The notes: generated by a model from the sequence alone, not told the origin. Counted from the first letter of the stretch, positions 8,825-17,767 are shown. The stretch is DNA of 64,000 nt from Afipia massiliensis (GCF_014203115.1 NZ_JACHIJ010000001.1:310001-374000), one strand, 5' to 3'. Translations and numbers: made by a program.

Positions 8825-10078
8825 CTAGACCAGACTTGAATAGTCCAGAAACCCAACCATCTGGCCGGGCTCAACCGTTGTGACCTCTTCACCGAGTTCG
8901 ACCAATCCGTCGGTGTCCACCAGTGATGAGAGAAGGCCCGCGCCTTCGCGCGGAAATTTTACCGCCTCCAGTGCCCCCTCACCTTTGCGTAAACTGACCC
9001 GCACGTACTCGCGGCGACCGATCTTCTTTTTGTAACTAAAGGCAGCGCGCACCGGCAGCGGTACGGGCCTTTTTTGCATTGTGCCAGCCAGCGCCAGAAC
9101 TGTCGGGCGGACCACGTAGGTGAAAGTCACAAAGCTTGCCACGGGGTTGCCCGGCAGCCCTATAAATGGCGTGCCGCCGATGATGCCCATCGCCACCGGG
9201 CGGCCCGGCTTGATCGCCATGCGCCAAAGCACCAGCGTCCCAACGCTCTCGACCGCGGCCTTGACGTGATCCTCTTCGCCGGTGGAAACGCCACCGGAAG
9301 TGAGGATGAGATCGTGACTGCCAGCGGCTTCTTTCAACGCTGATGCAAGGGAGGTGCGATCATCGCGCAAAATGCCGAGATCGCTGACCTCGCAACCAAG
9401 CCGCTTCAGCATTGCCGTCATCATGAAGCGATTCGAGTCGAAGAGTTGCGCAGCACCGCGCGGCGCACCGGGCGAGACCACCTCATTGCCGGTCGAAAAC
9501 ACGGCAATGCGCAGCCGACGCTTCACCTCAATGCGCGTTAGCCCGAATGCCGCGATCAGCGCGATGTCCTGCGGCCGCAATTGCCGCCCGGCTAGCAGCG
9601 CCGAATGCCCAGCAGGAGTATCCTCACCGGCCGGGCGCACATTGGCGCCAGCTTTGAGACCCGGCGGCAGAACGACTTTGCCTGCCGCGTCGACCCGTAC
9701 GTCCTCCTGCATGAACACAGTATCGGCGCCAGCGGGCATCGGCGCGCCGGTAAAAATGCGGACCGCTTCACCAGCGGCAATGGCAGCCGACGCCGAGGCC
9801 CCCGCCTGAATACGCCCGGAGATCGGAAATGCCTGCTCGGTTTCGCGCGGCAGATCCGCGCCGCGCACCGCATATCCATCGACCGCTGAATTGGTGAATG
9901 GCGGCAGCGCCAGCGGTGCTTTGATGTCGGTGGCGAGGATGCGGCCATCCGCCTCGGCCAGATCGACCCATTCCGTATCCGTCACGGCATCAATGCGACT
10001 GCCAATAATCGAGACAGCTTCATCGACCGACATCATGGGGCCGCCGAATGCGAAGCAGTCATCCGAGAGTTGTGCCAT
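8825..10078 (-). CDS. moeA: Molybdopterin molybdenumtransferase MoeA
   Basis: 417 residues, the usual MoeA length. MoeA inserts molybdate (or tungstate) into adenylylated molybdopterin. Motifs seen: PPFTNSAVDGYAVRGADL (N-terminal domain I), TGAPMPAGADTVFMQEDV, STGNEVVSPG and the LTSGGVSTGEEDHVK segment of the MPT-binding MogA-like domain, followed by GLPGNPVASFVTF. It is the first of three MoeA-type genes in this window and lies six bases after mobB, forming a mobB-moeA unit. Confidence 0.95.
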   Translation of the reverse strand: MAQLSDDCFAFGGPMMSVDEAVSIIGSRIDAVTDTEWVDLAEADGRILATDIKAPLALPPFTNSAVDGYAVRGADLPRETEQAFPISGRIQAGASASAAIAAGEAVRIFTGAPMPAGADTVFMQEDVRVDAAGKVVLPPGLKAGANVRPAGEDTPAGHSALLAGRQLRPQDIALIAAFGLTRIEVKRRLRIAVFSTGNEVVSPGAPRGAAQLFDSNRFMMTAMLKRLGCEVSDLGILRDDRTSLASALKEAAGSHDLILTSGGVSTGEEDHVKAAVESVGTLVLWRMAIKPGRPVAMGIIGGTPFIGLPGNPVASFVTFTYVVRPTVLALAGTMQKRPVPLPVRAAFSYKKKIGRREYVRVSLRKGEGALEAVKFPREGAGLLSSLVDTDGLVELGEEVTTVEPGQMVGFLDYSSLV

Positions 10079-10084
10079 CGGCGA

Positions 10085-10612
10085 TCAGGCTCCTGCGGCC
10101 TCATGCGCAAACACATCCTCTATCCGCACCGCCGCCGCCTTTATAATGCGGGCGATGCCGGGAATGTCATCGAGGTGAGCGGTCGGCAGCGTCGTATTCA
10201 CGGCGATGTCGGCGGCGATACCGACAATGGTCGGGTCTGTAGGAAACATCAGCGGCTTGCCGTTCGCTGCACGATGCACCTCGATCTTGGGGTGCGGGTC
10301 CGCCTTGAAGCCTTCAACGATCAGCAAATCCACGCGTGACATCTTTGCCAGCAGTTCGGCCAAGGGAGCTTCCGGCGCGCCGCGCAATTCGTGCATCAAT
10401 GCCCAGCGACGACCGGAAGAGACCAGCACTTCGGTAGCGCCCGCCTGCCGATGCAGCCACGAGTCCTTGCCCGGAACATCGACGTCAAAATTGCTGTGGG
10501 CGTGCTTCATTGTCGAAACGCGCAAGCCCTCGGCGATCAGATGCGGGATAAGGCGCGCAAGCAGCGTCGTTTTGCCTGCCCCGCTCCACCCCGAAAGACC
10601 TATCACCCTCAT
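10085..10612 (-). CDS. mobB: Molybdopterin-guanine dinucleotide biosynthesis adaptor MobB
   Basis: 175-residue GTP-binding adaptor that assists MobA in making the guanine-dinucleotide form of Moco used by formate dehydrogenases. The P-loop GWSGAGKTTLL (residues 8-18), the STMKHAHSNFDVDVPGKDSW segment and DLLIVEGFK are characteristic. GGAG six bases before the ATG supports the start. It follows a terminator-like hairpin after the membrane FDH operon. Confidence 0.93.
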   Translation of the reverse strand: MRVIGLSGWSGAGKTTLLARLIPHLIAEGLRVSTMKHAHSNFDVDVPGKDSWLHRQAGATEVLVSSGRRWALMHELRGAPEAPLAELLAKMSRVDLLIVEGFKADPHPKIEVHRAANGKPLMFPTDPTIVGIAADIAVNTTLPTAHLDDIPGIARIIKAAAVRIEDVFAHEAAGA

Positions 10613-10630
10613 TCCGTACTCCGAAAACTC

Positions 10631-10663
10631 AAAGGACCGTCCGGCTGTGCCGGACAGTCCCTT
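10631..10663 (-). terminator. Terminator after the membrane formate dehydrogenase operon
   Basis: A GC-rich inverted repeat (GTCCGGC / GCCGGAC around a three-base loop, extended by GGAC/GTCC with one mismatch) lies between the fdoI stop (10696) and mobB (10612). On the minus strand it is followed by TTTGAGTTTT. It probably ends most transcription of the FDH operon before mobB. Confidence 0.7.
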
Positions 10664-10695
10664 TATATAGATATGAGCCTTATCGATAGCTTGAA

Positions 10696-11706
10696 TTATT
10701 CGGCGGGCATGGCCCGCGGACTGCCGGTGTCAGGCGCCCGGCCCTTGGCCTGCTCCTCCTCGACCCAGAGCGAGTGGTGCTCCTTGGCCCAATTGAGGTC
10801 CACCTCGCCGGTCCCCATCGCATCGAACGCCCCCTCCATACCGACCGAGCCGATATAAATGTGGGCGAGCATGGCGGCGATAAACAGCATGGCAATCACG
10901 GCATGGATCACAGTCCAGAACTGCAGTGTCGTGACGTTCGCTGGGATGTAGGGAAACAGCAGGTACCAGCCCGACACGGACATCAGCGCGCCGCCGATAA
11001 TGACGATCCAGAAGATGCCCTTCTGGCCGGCATTAAAGCGCCTGGCCGGCGGATGCTCGCCATTCTTCAGCATACCGCCGCCCTTCTTGAGCCAATTGAG
11101 ATCGACCTTTCCGGGAATGTTGTCCTTGATCCAGATCAGGAACATGATCACGAGGCCAAGCATGAACGGGAACGCGAGGTAATTGTGCGCGATCTTGCCC
11201 CACGCCGTCATCGTGGAGAATGCCTCAGGCCCGAACAGCGGCAGAATCAGCACACGGCCGAAGCTGATATTGAGGCCCGATAACGCAAGAATGATGAAAC
11301 AGCTCGCTGTCAGCCAATGCGTGAATCGCTCGAAGCTGGCGAAACGGAGAATCTTGAGACCGGAAAAACCGTGCTCGACCCGGATGCGGCCGCGAACCAT
11401 CAGGAAGATGGCGAGCAAGGCAACCATGCCGATGATGGCAACGCCGCCGATGATGGGAAGCGTGCTGCGCTGGAAATCGCGCCAGTCTTTCCCGGCAGGC
11501 TGGATCAGGCTCGATGCCATCGGATCCGGAATAGTGATCCGGCCCGTGATCTTGTCACCTTCCTTCAGCGCCTTAAGAAGCTGGTCTTCCTGCACGGCGT
11601 CTGCGGTAGGCTTGAAAGACAGTTGCGCCGCGGCTGGATGGGCGAACACAAACAGCAGCGCGATGACGGCACATACAGCCTTGAAGTTTGAGAACGAGAT
11701 CGACAT
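10696..11706 (-). CDS. fdoI: Membrane formate dehydrogenase, gamma (cytochrome b556) subunit
   Basis: Di-haem cytochrome b that anchors the periplasmic FDH and passes electrons to quinone. The protein has a cleavable signal peptide (ending FAHPAAAQ), a periplasmic domain, then about five membrane helices carrying candidate haem-ligand histidines in RFTHWLTA, KIAHNYLAF, VIHAVIAM and MLAHIYIG. At 336 residues it is longer than E. coli FdnI (about 217) because of the N-terminal extension, which is common in alphaproteobacteria. ATG 11706 gives the cleanest signal peptide; ATG 11775, with TAGGG upstream, is the alternative. Confidence 0.92.
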   Translation of the reverse strand: MSISFSNFKAVCAVIALLFVFAHPAAAQLSFKPTADAVQEDQLLKALKEGDKITGRITIPDPMASSLIQPAGKDWRDFQRSTLPIIGGVAIIGMVALLAIFLMVRGRIRVEHGFSGLKILRFASFERFTHWLTASCFIILALSGLNISFGRVLILPLFGPEAFSTMTAWGKIAHNYLAFPFMLGLVIMFLIWIKDNIPGKVDLNWLKKGGGMLKNGEHPPARRFNAGQKGIFWIVIIGGALMSVSGWYLLFPYIPANVTTLQFWTVIHAVIAMLFIAAMLAHIYIGSVGMEGAFDAMGTGEVDLNWAKEHHSLWVEEEQAKGRAPDTGSPRAMPAE

Positions 11707-11781
11707 CGGCACGACCTTCCATTTCCAATCAAGAACAACCCCGAGCATGTCCGAAGCAATCAAGGCTTTCGGCATCGTGCC

Positions 11782-12378
11782 CTAACCGGTCGGTGAATCG
11801 CTGTAGGCTGTCTTCCAGCCCCACATGCCCGAGCCGTAACCGCGCTTCATCACGCGCTCTTTGTAAATCTCGGCGATGATAGCGCCATCGCCCGCAAGCA
11901 GCGATTTGGTCGAACACATTTCAGCGCAAATCGGCAGCTTGCCCTCGGCAAGACGGTTGGCGCCGTACTTGGCGTACTCGGCTGGCGTGGAATCCGCCTC
12001 CGGCCCGCCCGCGCAATAGGTGCACTTATCCATCTTGCCGCGTGAACCGAAGTTTCCGACCTTCGGATATTGCGGTGCGCCGAACGGACAGGCGTAGAAG
12101 CAATATCCACAACCGATGCAAAGATCCTTCGAGTGAAGGACGACGCCGTCTGCCGTGGTGTAGAAGCACGACACCGGGCAGACCGCCGCGCAAGGCGCGT
12201 CGGTGCAATGCATGCAGGCCATGGACACGGAGCGTTCGCCAGGCTTGCCGTCATTGATGGTGACGACGCGGCGGCGATTGATGCCCCAAGGGACTTCATG
12301 TTCGTTCTTGCAGGCTGTCACGCAGGCGTTGCACTCAATGCAACGGTCGGCATCACAAAGAAATTTGACGCGAGCCAT
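11782..12378 (-). CDS. fdoH: Membrane formate dehydrogenase, beta (4x[4Fe-4S]) subunit
   Basis: 198-residue electron-transfer subunit with four cysteine clusters: CDADRCIECNACVTAC at the N-terminus, CMHCTDAPCAAVCP, CIGCGYCFYACPFGAP, and CTYC together with late cysteines (CAEMCS). It wires the catalytic subunit to the cytochrome b. It has no membrane helix of its own, unlike E. coli FdnH. GAGGAG seven bases upstream supports the ATG at 12378; the gene follows the alpha subunit stop by 14 bases. Confidence 0.95.
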   Translation of the reverse strand: MARVKFLCDADRCIECNACVTACKNEHEVPWGINRRRVVTINDGKPGERSVSMACMHCTDAPCAAVCPVSCFYTTADGVVLHSKDLCIGCGYCFYACPFGAPQYPKVGNFGSRGKMDKCTYCAGGPEADSTPAEYAKYGANRLAEGKLPICAEMCSTKSLLAGDGAIIAEIYKERVMKRGYGSGMWGWKTAYSDSPTG

Positions 12379-12392
12379 CGTTTATTCTCCTC

Positions 12393-15359
12393 TCACGCCG
12401 ATTGAATTTGGCACAGGGTCGCCTTGCCCTCGTGCATGCCGGTCACTGGGTCGTAGCCATAGCTGGTGATCGTGTTGACACTTTCGCCGAGCACGATCGG
12501 GTCCGCGCCCTTCGGATACTTGGAGCGTTGATCGACGCCCTGGAACCAGCCGGAGAAGTGGAAGGGCATGAACGCCACGCCCTTGCCGACGCGATCGGTG
12601 ACTAGCGCCTTGACGCGAGCCTTCGATCCATTTTCCGGGCCGAACACCCAGACCCATCCGCCGTCCTTGATGCCGCGTTCAGCGGCATCGGCTGTATTCA
12701 CCTCGACGAACATGTCCTGCTGCAATTCGGCGAGCCAGCGGTTGGAGCGCGTTTCTTCGCCGCCGCCCTCGTATTCCACCAGACGCCCGGAGGTGAGGAT
12801 GATCGGGAATTGCTTGGCAAGTCCCTTGTCCACCGCCGCCTTCTGGATCGAGAAGCCGAGATTGGCCATGCGGAACTGGCGTCCGTCCGGACGTGTCGGA
12901 TACTTGGCGACCAGTTCAGGACGCGGCGTGTAAATCGGCTCGCGATGCACCGGCACCGGATCCGGCAAATTCCACGCCACCGCGCGGGCCTTGCCGTTGC
13001 CATAGGCCATCACGCCATGCTCAAGCGTGACACGGATGATGCCGCCCGACAGGTCGACCGCCCAGCCCACGCCGTCCGGGTTGTTGCCGCCGATCTTGTT
13101 GATGGTCGCCAGTTCGGCTTCGGTGAGATCCTTGTCCCAGCCGAGTTTCTTCAGCACGCCGTAGGTGAACTCCGGATAGCCGTCGGTCAGTTCCGAGCCC
13201 TTGCTGTAGGAACCTTCCGCAAGCATGTTGACGTTCTTCACCGATCCGTCTGGCTGTTTTTCCTCGTAGACCACGCCGAAGCGCGCGCGGAACGTGCCGC
13301 CGCCGTCTTTCGCATGGAGATTCGTGTTGTAGAGCGTGTGAGTGCCCGGATGCCTGATCTGCGGCGTGCCCCAGCAGGGCCACGGCAGCCCGTAATAGTC
13401 GCCGCCGATCTCTGGCTCATCCTTCTTTGCACGCAGGGTCACCAGGTCGAACTTGCCCTGATTCTTCATGTGCGCCTTGAGACGTTCCGGCGACTGGCCG
13501 GAGTAACCGGTTGAGAAGCCGCCGCGATTGATTTCGCGTAGCAGGTCTTCGGCCGATGGACGATTGTTTTCGACCTTGATGTTCTTGAACATCGGATCGG
13601 CGAAGCCGAGTTTCTTCGAAAGCCGGTAGATGATCTCGTAATCATCCTTGGATTCGAAGATCGGCTTGACGATCTGCTCGCCCCACTGGAGCGAACGATT
13701 GGATGCCGTGCGCGAACCCGACGTCTCGAACTGTGTACAGGCCGGCAGCAGGTATGTACCGTTCTTGCGCTCGGAGATCGCCGCGAAGGTGGTGGGATGC
13801 GGATCCGCGACAACCAGCAATTCGAGCGCTTCAAGGCCCTTCACCATTTCGGTCATGCGCGGGATGGTGTTGCCACCGTGCCCCATGATGACCACGCCCT
13901 TCACTGTGTCGCGCTGATCGACGTCGTCCGGCTTGGCAAGTGTCGCATCGAACCAGCGGGTCCACGGGATACCCGGCAATTCCATGTTCTGCTTGCGGGT
14001 ACGGGCCGGACGACCGGCCTTTGCCGGCACTTCGTCGAAGCGGGACTGGAAGTAATCGTAATCGACTTCCCATACGCGAGCCCAGTGCTTCCAGGCGCCT
14101 TCGACCAGACCATAGTAAAGCGGCAGCGAGGTGATATCGAGGCCGATGTCGGTCGCGCCCTGCACGTTGCAGTGGCCGCGGAAGATGTTGGCGCCTCCTC
14201 CGAACACGCCGACGTTGCCGGTCGCGAGCAGAAGATTGCAATACGCGCGAACGTTCGCCGTGCCGACAGTGTGCTGCGTGCCGCCCATGCACCAGATGAA
14301 CGTGGAAGGACGTTGCTTGGCGAATGTCTCGGCGACCTTCTTCACTTGTTCGCCGGGAATACCAGTGACGCGCTCAACTTCTTCCGGAGTCCACTTCGCA
14401 ACCTCGGCGCGGATCTGGTCCATGCCATAAACGCGCTGGGCGATGTACTCCTTGTCTTCCCAACCGTTGGCGAAGATGTGGTGCAGCATGCCCCAGATCA
14501 CCGCGATGTCGGTGCCGGAGCGGAAGCGCACGTATTCGGTCGCATGTGCCGCGGTGCGCGTGAAGCGCGGATCGAGCACGAAAACGTTGGCGCGGTTGAT
14601 CTCTTTGCCCGTCAGAATGTGCTGGAGCGAAACCGGGTGCGCCTCGGCGGCATTCGATCCCATGAAGACGATGGTCTTCGAGTTGCGGATGTCGTTGTAG
14701 GAATTCGTCATCGCGCCGTAGCCCCAGGTGTTGGCAACACCCGCGACCGTGGTCGAGTGACAAATGCGCGCCTGATGGTCGATCGAGTTCGTGCCCCAGA
14801 ACGCGGCGAACTTGCGGAACAGGTAACCGCCTTCGTTGGAGAACTTCGCTGAGCCCAGCAGATAAACCGAGTCGGCGCCGGATTTGGCGCGGATCTCAAG
14901 CATCTTGTCGCCTATCTCGTTGATGGCCTGATCCCAGCCGATCTTCTGCCACTCGCCGTTGACCAGCTTCATCGGGTATTTCAGGCGGCGGTCGCCGTGC
15001 ACCAGTTCGCGAACCGACGCACCTTTGGCGCAATGCGAGCCACGGTTGAGCGGGCTGTCCCAAGCCGGTTCCTGACCGACCCAGACACCGTTCTGCACTT
15101 CGGCGATGACCGTGCAGCCCACCGAACAATGCGTGCAGATGTTCTTTTTGATTTCGGTTGGCGCACCGACGATTTTCGGACCGGCCTGCGCCTTGCGCAC
15201 CGATCCCAACGGCATCAGTCCGACAGCAGCCCCCGCGCCTGCCACCAAGCCGGAGCGGCGCAGAAACGAACGTCGGTCAAGAACGCCGGAAGCGAGGCCA
15301 GCAGCAATGCCCTGCAAGCGTGTGCGGCCGGCAAATCCTTCTTTTCGCTTGATCAACAT
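12393..15359 (-). CDS. fdoG: Membrane formate dehydrogenase, alpha (Mo/W catalytic) subunit, Tat-exported
   Basis: 988-residue periplasmic catalytic subunit. A twin-arginine signal (DRRSFLRRSG, residues 28-37, then a hydrophobic stretch) is followed by the [4Fe-4S] cysteines C75, C78, C82 and C110 and by the catalytic segment NSIDHQARICH. C200 is the metal ligand, in the place of the selenocysteine of E. coli FdnG/FdoG. No internal TGA is read through. It oxidises formate on the periplasmic side and feeds the quinone pool through FdoH and FdoI. The small Tat-motif protein FdhX is encoded 13 bases upstream. Confidence 0.95.
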   Translation of the reverse strand: MLIKRKEGFAGRTRLQGIAAGLASGVLDRRSFLRRSGLVAGAGAAVGLMPLGSVRKAQAGPKIVGAPTEIKKNICTHCSVGCTVIAEVQNGVWVGQEPAWDSPLNRGSHCAKGASVRELVHGDRRLKYPMKLVNGEWQKIGWDQAINEIGDKMLEIRAKSGADSVYLLGSAKFSNEGGYLFRKFAAFWGTNSIDHQARICHSTTVAGVANTWGYGAMTNSYNDIRNSKTIVFMGSNAAEAHPVSLQHILTGKEINRANVFVLDPRFTRTAAHATEYVRFRSGTDIAVIWGMLHHIFANGWEDKEYIAQRVYGMDQIRAEVAKWTPEEVERVTGIPGEQVKKVAETFAKQRPSTFIWCMGGTQHTVGTANVRAYCNLLLATGNVGVFGGGANIFRGHCNVQGATDIGLDITSLPLYYGLVEGAWKHWARVWEVDYDYFQSRFDEVPAKAGRPARTRKQNMELPGIPWTRWFDATLAKPDDVDQRDTVKGVVIMGHGGNTIPRMTEMVKGLEALELLVVADPHPTTFAAISERKNGTYLLPACTQFETSGSRTASNRSLQWGEQIVKPIFESKDDYEIIYRLSKKLGFADPMFKNIKVENNRPSAEDLLREINRGGFSTGYSGQSPERLKAHMKNQGKFDLVTLRAKKDEPEIGGDYYGLPWPCWGTPQIRHPGTHTLYNTNLHAKDGGGTFRARFGVVYEEKQPDGSVKNVNMLAEGSYSKGSELTDGYPEFTYGVLKKLGWDKDLTEAELATINKIGGNNPDGVGWAVDLSGGIIRVTLEHGVMAYGNGKARAVAWNLPDPVPVHREPIYTPRPELVAKYPTRPDGRQFRMANLGFSIQKAAVDKGLAKQFPIILTSGRLVEYEGGGEETRSNRWLAELQQDMFVEVNTADAAERGIKDGGWVWVFGPENGSKARVKALVTDRVGKGVAFMPFHFSGWFQGVDQRSKYPKGADPIVLGESVNTITSYGYDPVTGMHEGKATLCQIQSA

Positions 15360-15372
15360 GTGCGTGCTTCCA

Positions 15373-15597
15373 TCAATAACGGTTGACGCGATAGAAATTC
15401 TTGACGTGATCGGTTTCCCTGTAGCGAGCCTTCTTGGCGTCCTTATCCGACTCGGCCGCTTCAGCTTCGCCGGTCAGCGGCACCACCGCCGCAGCTGCAA
15501 CCGCTGACCCGCCCATCATGAAAAAACTGCGACGGTCGAAACCTTTTGCATCCTGCGGCTTGTCTGCGGGTATCTTGCTCTTGGACGGCTTGCTCAT
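15373..15597 (-). CDS. Formate dehydrogenase-region Tat-signal protein (FdhX-like)
   Basis: 74 residues with a near-Tat motif DRRSFFMMGGSA, an alanine/valine-rich hydrophobic core and a charged tail ending RETDHVKNFYRVNRY. This is the small Tat-target protein regularly found before membrane formate dehydrogenase genes; its role is not established, and assembly or export of the alpha subunit is suspected. ATG at 15597 has GGAAGG eight bases upstream; longer frames would add unrelated sequence. Confidence 0.82.
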   Translation of the reverse strand: MSKPSKSKIPADKPQDAKGFDRRSFFMMGGSAVAAAAVVPLTGEAEAAESDKDAKKARYRETDHVKNFYRVNRY

Positions 15598-15640
15598 CGC
15601 GGTATCCTTCCAGTCAATTTCCCAAATTTCGCTTTCGGCC

Positions 15641-16423
15641 TCACTCGGACAGAGTGAAGGCCTCTGATTCCAGTTCCATGAAGACGCGACCAACGCGCCC
15701 GACGGCGCGATAGAATTTGACGGATTGCGAAATTTCGAGATCGGCAAACATCCGCACAGCCCAGGGCTTCAGATGGCGCTCGAAGAACCGCGCTTGCGCT
15801 GCGAAGTCCGCATCGAAGTCGTCGCGCGCGAGACCGGCCATGACCTCGAGCAGAATCGCGATGTGATCTTCCGGCTCACGTGCGGAGCCCGCGCGCTCGA
15901 TCCCCAGCATGTCAAAATCTTCGCGGACCCGTGCGAGCGGCCGCTCGTGAAGGAATCCGGTCAGGTAGTACGAGGCATAAGGCAGCAGTTCGCCGCGTCC
16001 CAAGCCGATGAACAGATCGAAAAAATCCTTGGAGATCGCGCGCTCGTCGAACTCCGTAGCTGCTGCTGCGAGTTCTATATGTGCCATGCCGAGGTCAGAC
16101 GCATCGCCTTTCAGCATCGCAACTTTGGACAGCGTGTCCGCAGTGGGCGCCCTGCCCATCAACAACGACAGCAGGCCGTACTCCGCGGCGCGGAGCTGAT
16201 CAATTTCGTCGATGTCTGATTTCACATGATCTCCCGCTGATCCGTAGAGGTCGGGGCGGAGAACGAAGCGAGAGACTTGCGTGAGGGACTCAACAGCGAG
16301 AACGCGTTCAGCTGGAATACGCGACCACGCCGAAACTGAGGGCTGAGCAATTCCAATAGCTCTCGCCAGAGAGGCGACGCCGCCTGCTGCCTTGATTGCC
16401 CGCTCTAATCCTGAGTCCCGCAT
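15641..16423 (-). CDS. Helix-turn-helix / TorD-chaperone fusion protein
   Basis: 260 residues with two parts. Residues 1 to about 60 look like a YdaS/Cro-type helix-turn-helix (GLERAIKAAGGVASLARAIGI, then QPSVSAWSRIPAERVLAVESLTQ in two short stretches). Residues about 70-255 look like a TorD/DMSO-reductase-type chaperone: all-helical, with EYGLLSLLMGRAP near its start and PYASYYLTGFLHERPLARVR in the middle. TorD-family chaperones bind Tat signals of Mo/W enzymes during cofactor insertion. Fused to a DNA-binding domain it could report enzyme maturation to transcription; that link is inference. It is followed by fdhX-fdoGHI and preceded by two palindromes in its promoter. Confidence 0.82.
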   Translation of the reverse strand: MRDSGLERAIKAAGGVASLARAIGIAQPSVSAWSRIPAERVLAVESLTQVSRFVLRPDLYGSAGDHVKSDIDEIDQLRAAEYGLLSLLMGRAPTADTLSKVAMLKGDASDLGMAHIELAAAATEFDERAISKDFFDLFIGLGRGELLPYASYYLTGFLHERPLARVREDFDMLGIERAGSAREPEDHIAILLEVMAGLARDDFDADFAAQARFFERHLKPWAVRMFADLEISQSVKFYRAVGRVGRVFMELESEAFTLSE

Positions 16424-16478
16424 GGTTCGAACCGAAGCCCTCCCACCGTGCCTTCAAATCAGGCATCTTCCTTTATTG

Positions 16479-16527
16479 GAACTATTCTAGTTCTAAATTT
16501 GTATCATAGGTTCGTCCTATGTCTCAA
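16479..16527 (-). promoter_or_regulatory. Promoter with two palindromes before the HTH-TorD gene
   Basis: On the minus strand a -35-like TTGAGA (16527-16522) is followed by the palindrome CATAGGACGAACCTATG (16521-16505), which fills the 17-bp spacer, and then by TACAAA/ATACAA at -10. A second inverted repeat, GAACTA-gaa-TAGTTC (16493-16479), lies at the expected start of transcription. These are good candidates for autoregulation by the HTH domain. Confidence 0.6.
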
Positions 16528-16537
16528 AGAATTTTGT

Positions 16538-17236
16538 CTAAACCCTTGGTTTTGCAGTGCCATGGCGTCGCACGTCTTGTTGCGGTGCACTAGACTCGTT
16601 GAACACAGCATCCTCTGCGCGTTCAATCAGAGCGTGCTCAGCTTGAGCTTGATCACCCGAGACCGGATTTGAAGCTGTCGCCGGCACAGACAGCCTCACT
16701 TGCTGAAGCGGCAATATCGGCTCCGGATTTTGCGGCGCATCAACGTCTGTATCGCTGCTGGCACCATCGCTTGCGTCACCATGCGACCCGCCCGGCTCTT
16801 GCGGACCGGAGGCGACCGGATCGCTGCCCATGATCTGCAGAACCATTTTCGCGATGTCCGTACCCGCCGCGAGTTCGCTGCTTCCGGGCACGCCGCCGGG
16901 CGTATTCCAGTCATAAGCGTAGTCGAGTGCGGGATTGACATAGTTGCGGACGGCCGAATCCAGCGCCCAGGATTTCCGTAGCGCCGCGTTGCGCAAACTC
17001 TCTGGCACGCCCTTGCGCAGGAAGCCGGTGATATCGGTGGTTCCCGTGATCTCTTCCAGTTTCGGCAGGCTTGAGAGGTCGAACTGCTCTTCGGCGTCGC
17101 TTGCCACAGTCGGCGCGGGCAAGGCCTCCGCCTCATCAGCCGGCTCTACAGCCGTTTCCGGAAGCTTCGCCTCGCGTTTGCGCTGCGACCAGCGCGACAG
17201 AAAACTCTTGTCGTTCTCCTTCTCGTCATGGCTCAT
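16538..17236 (-). CDS. DUF3306 protein
   Basis: 232 residues, low-complexity and acidic outside a conserved core (SFLSRWSQRKRE near the start; DITGFLRKGVPESLRNAALRKSW and the WNTPGGVPG motif at residues about 75-115). Members of DUF3306 are repeatedly found with DUF3305 and formate dehydrogenase genes, but no biochemical role is known to me. No signal peptide or membrane helix is seen, so a cytoplasmic assembly role is plausible. Its ATG overlaps the DUF3305 stop by four bases; it is the last gene of this operon. Confidence 0.82.
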   Translation of the reverse strand: MSHDEKENDKSFLSRWSQRKREAKLPETAVEPADEAEALPAPTVASDAEEQFDLSSLPKLEEITGTTDITGFLRKGVPESLRNAALRKSWALDSAVRNYVNPALDYAYDWNTPGGVPGSSELAAGTDIAKMVLQIMGSDPVASGPQEPGGSHGDASDGASSDTDVDAPQNPEPILPLQQVRLSVPATASNPVSGDQAQAEHALIERAEDAVFNESSAPQQDVRRHGTAKPRV

Positions 17237-17742
17237 GCATCGTCCCTCCGTCCGCCGGATGGATCTTCACCGCGCCTGCGGTCATCACTCGTCCCATCGC
17301 GTTTACGCTTGTGGAAGACATGTTCGACGTGGAATTCATCGACGAAGGCGGCGACCCAGGACGCAATATCCGGCGACATCGGAACTGTGCCGATCACATC
17401 GGTGCCACTTTCGAACAGCGCCTCCCCTTCGGTCGGATCGGCGGTCACTTTTGTCAATTCAAGCTCGGCCCCGCCGTCCTGACGCCGAAGCGCGATCCAG
17501 ATTCGAGGCGCACCGTCGGCAAGATTGTCGCGGTAGTTAGCCGTATCGGTGCTGAACAAATCGATCGTCGCAGGGCCGGCATAATACAACGTCGCATCGG
17601 CCTCCTGCGACAGCACCGTCCAAGGTGCAGTCGCCGGCACGTCGTCCAAGACTGTCACAGGCGACCACATATGGTCGATCCAGGGATTGTCGATGACGCG
17701 GCGGCGCAGCACCACGCCAACTTCACGAGATATCTCGGTCAT
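17233..17742 (-). CDS. DUF3305 protein
   Basis: 169 residues. The conserved DUF3305 features are visible: VGVVLRRRVIDNPWIDHMWSP near the start (read as VVLRRR and NPWIDHMW), YYAGPATIDLFSTDTANYRDN in the middle, VWxAL-like strand RIWIALRR, and an extended C-terminus ending in charged residues. ATG at 17742 is preferred because GGGAGGA lies six bases upstream; an upstream in-frame ATG at 17778 would overlap the previous gene. Function unknown; association with formate dehydrogenase loci is the main clue. Confidence 0.82.
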   Translation of the reverse strand: MTEISREVGVVLRRRVIDNPWIDHMWSPVTVLDDVPATAPWTVLSQEADATLYYAGPATIDLFSTDTANYRDNLADGAPRIWIALRRQDGGAELELTKVTADPTEGEALFESGTDVIGTVPMSPDIASWVAAFVDEFHVEHVFHKRKRDGTSDDRRRGEDPSGGRRDDA

Positions 17743-17767
17743 TGCAGATCCTCCCGTTGCCGGTGAA

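Noticed and set aside
13797-14852. 351-residue plus-strand frame opposite fdoG
   Set aside because: Antisense shadow of a catalytic subunit with unmistakable motifs.
12393-15359. Possible selenocysteine formate dehydrogenase
   Set aside because: The metal-ligand codon is a cysteine codon and there is no in-frame TGA in fdoG or fdsA.
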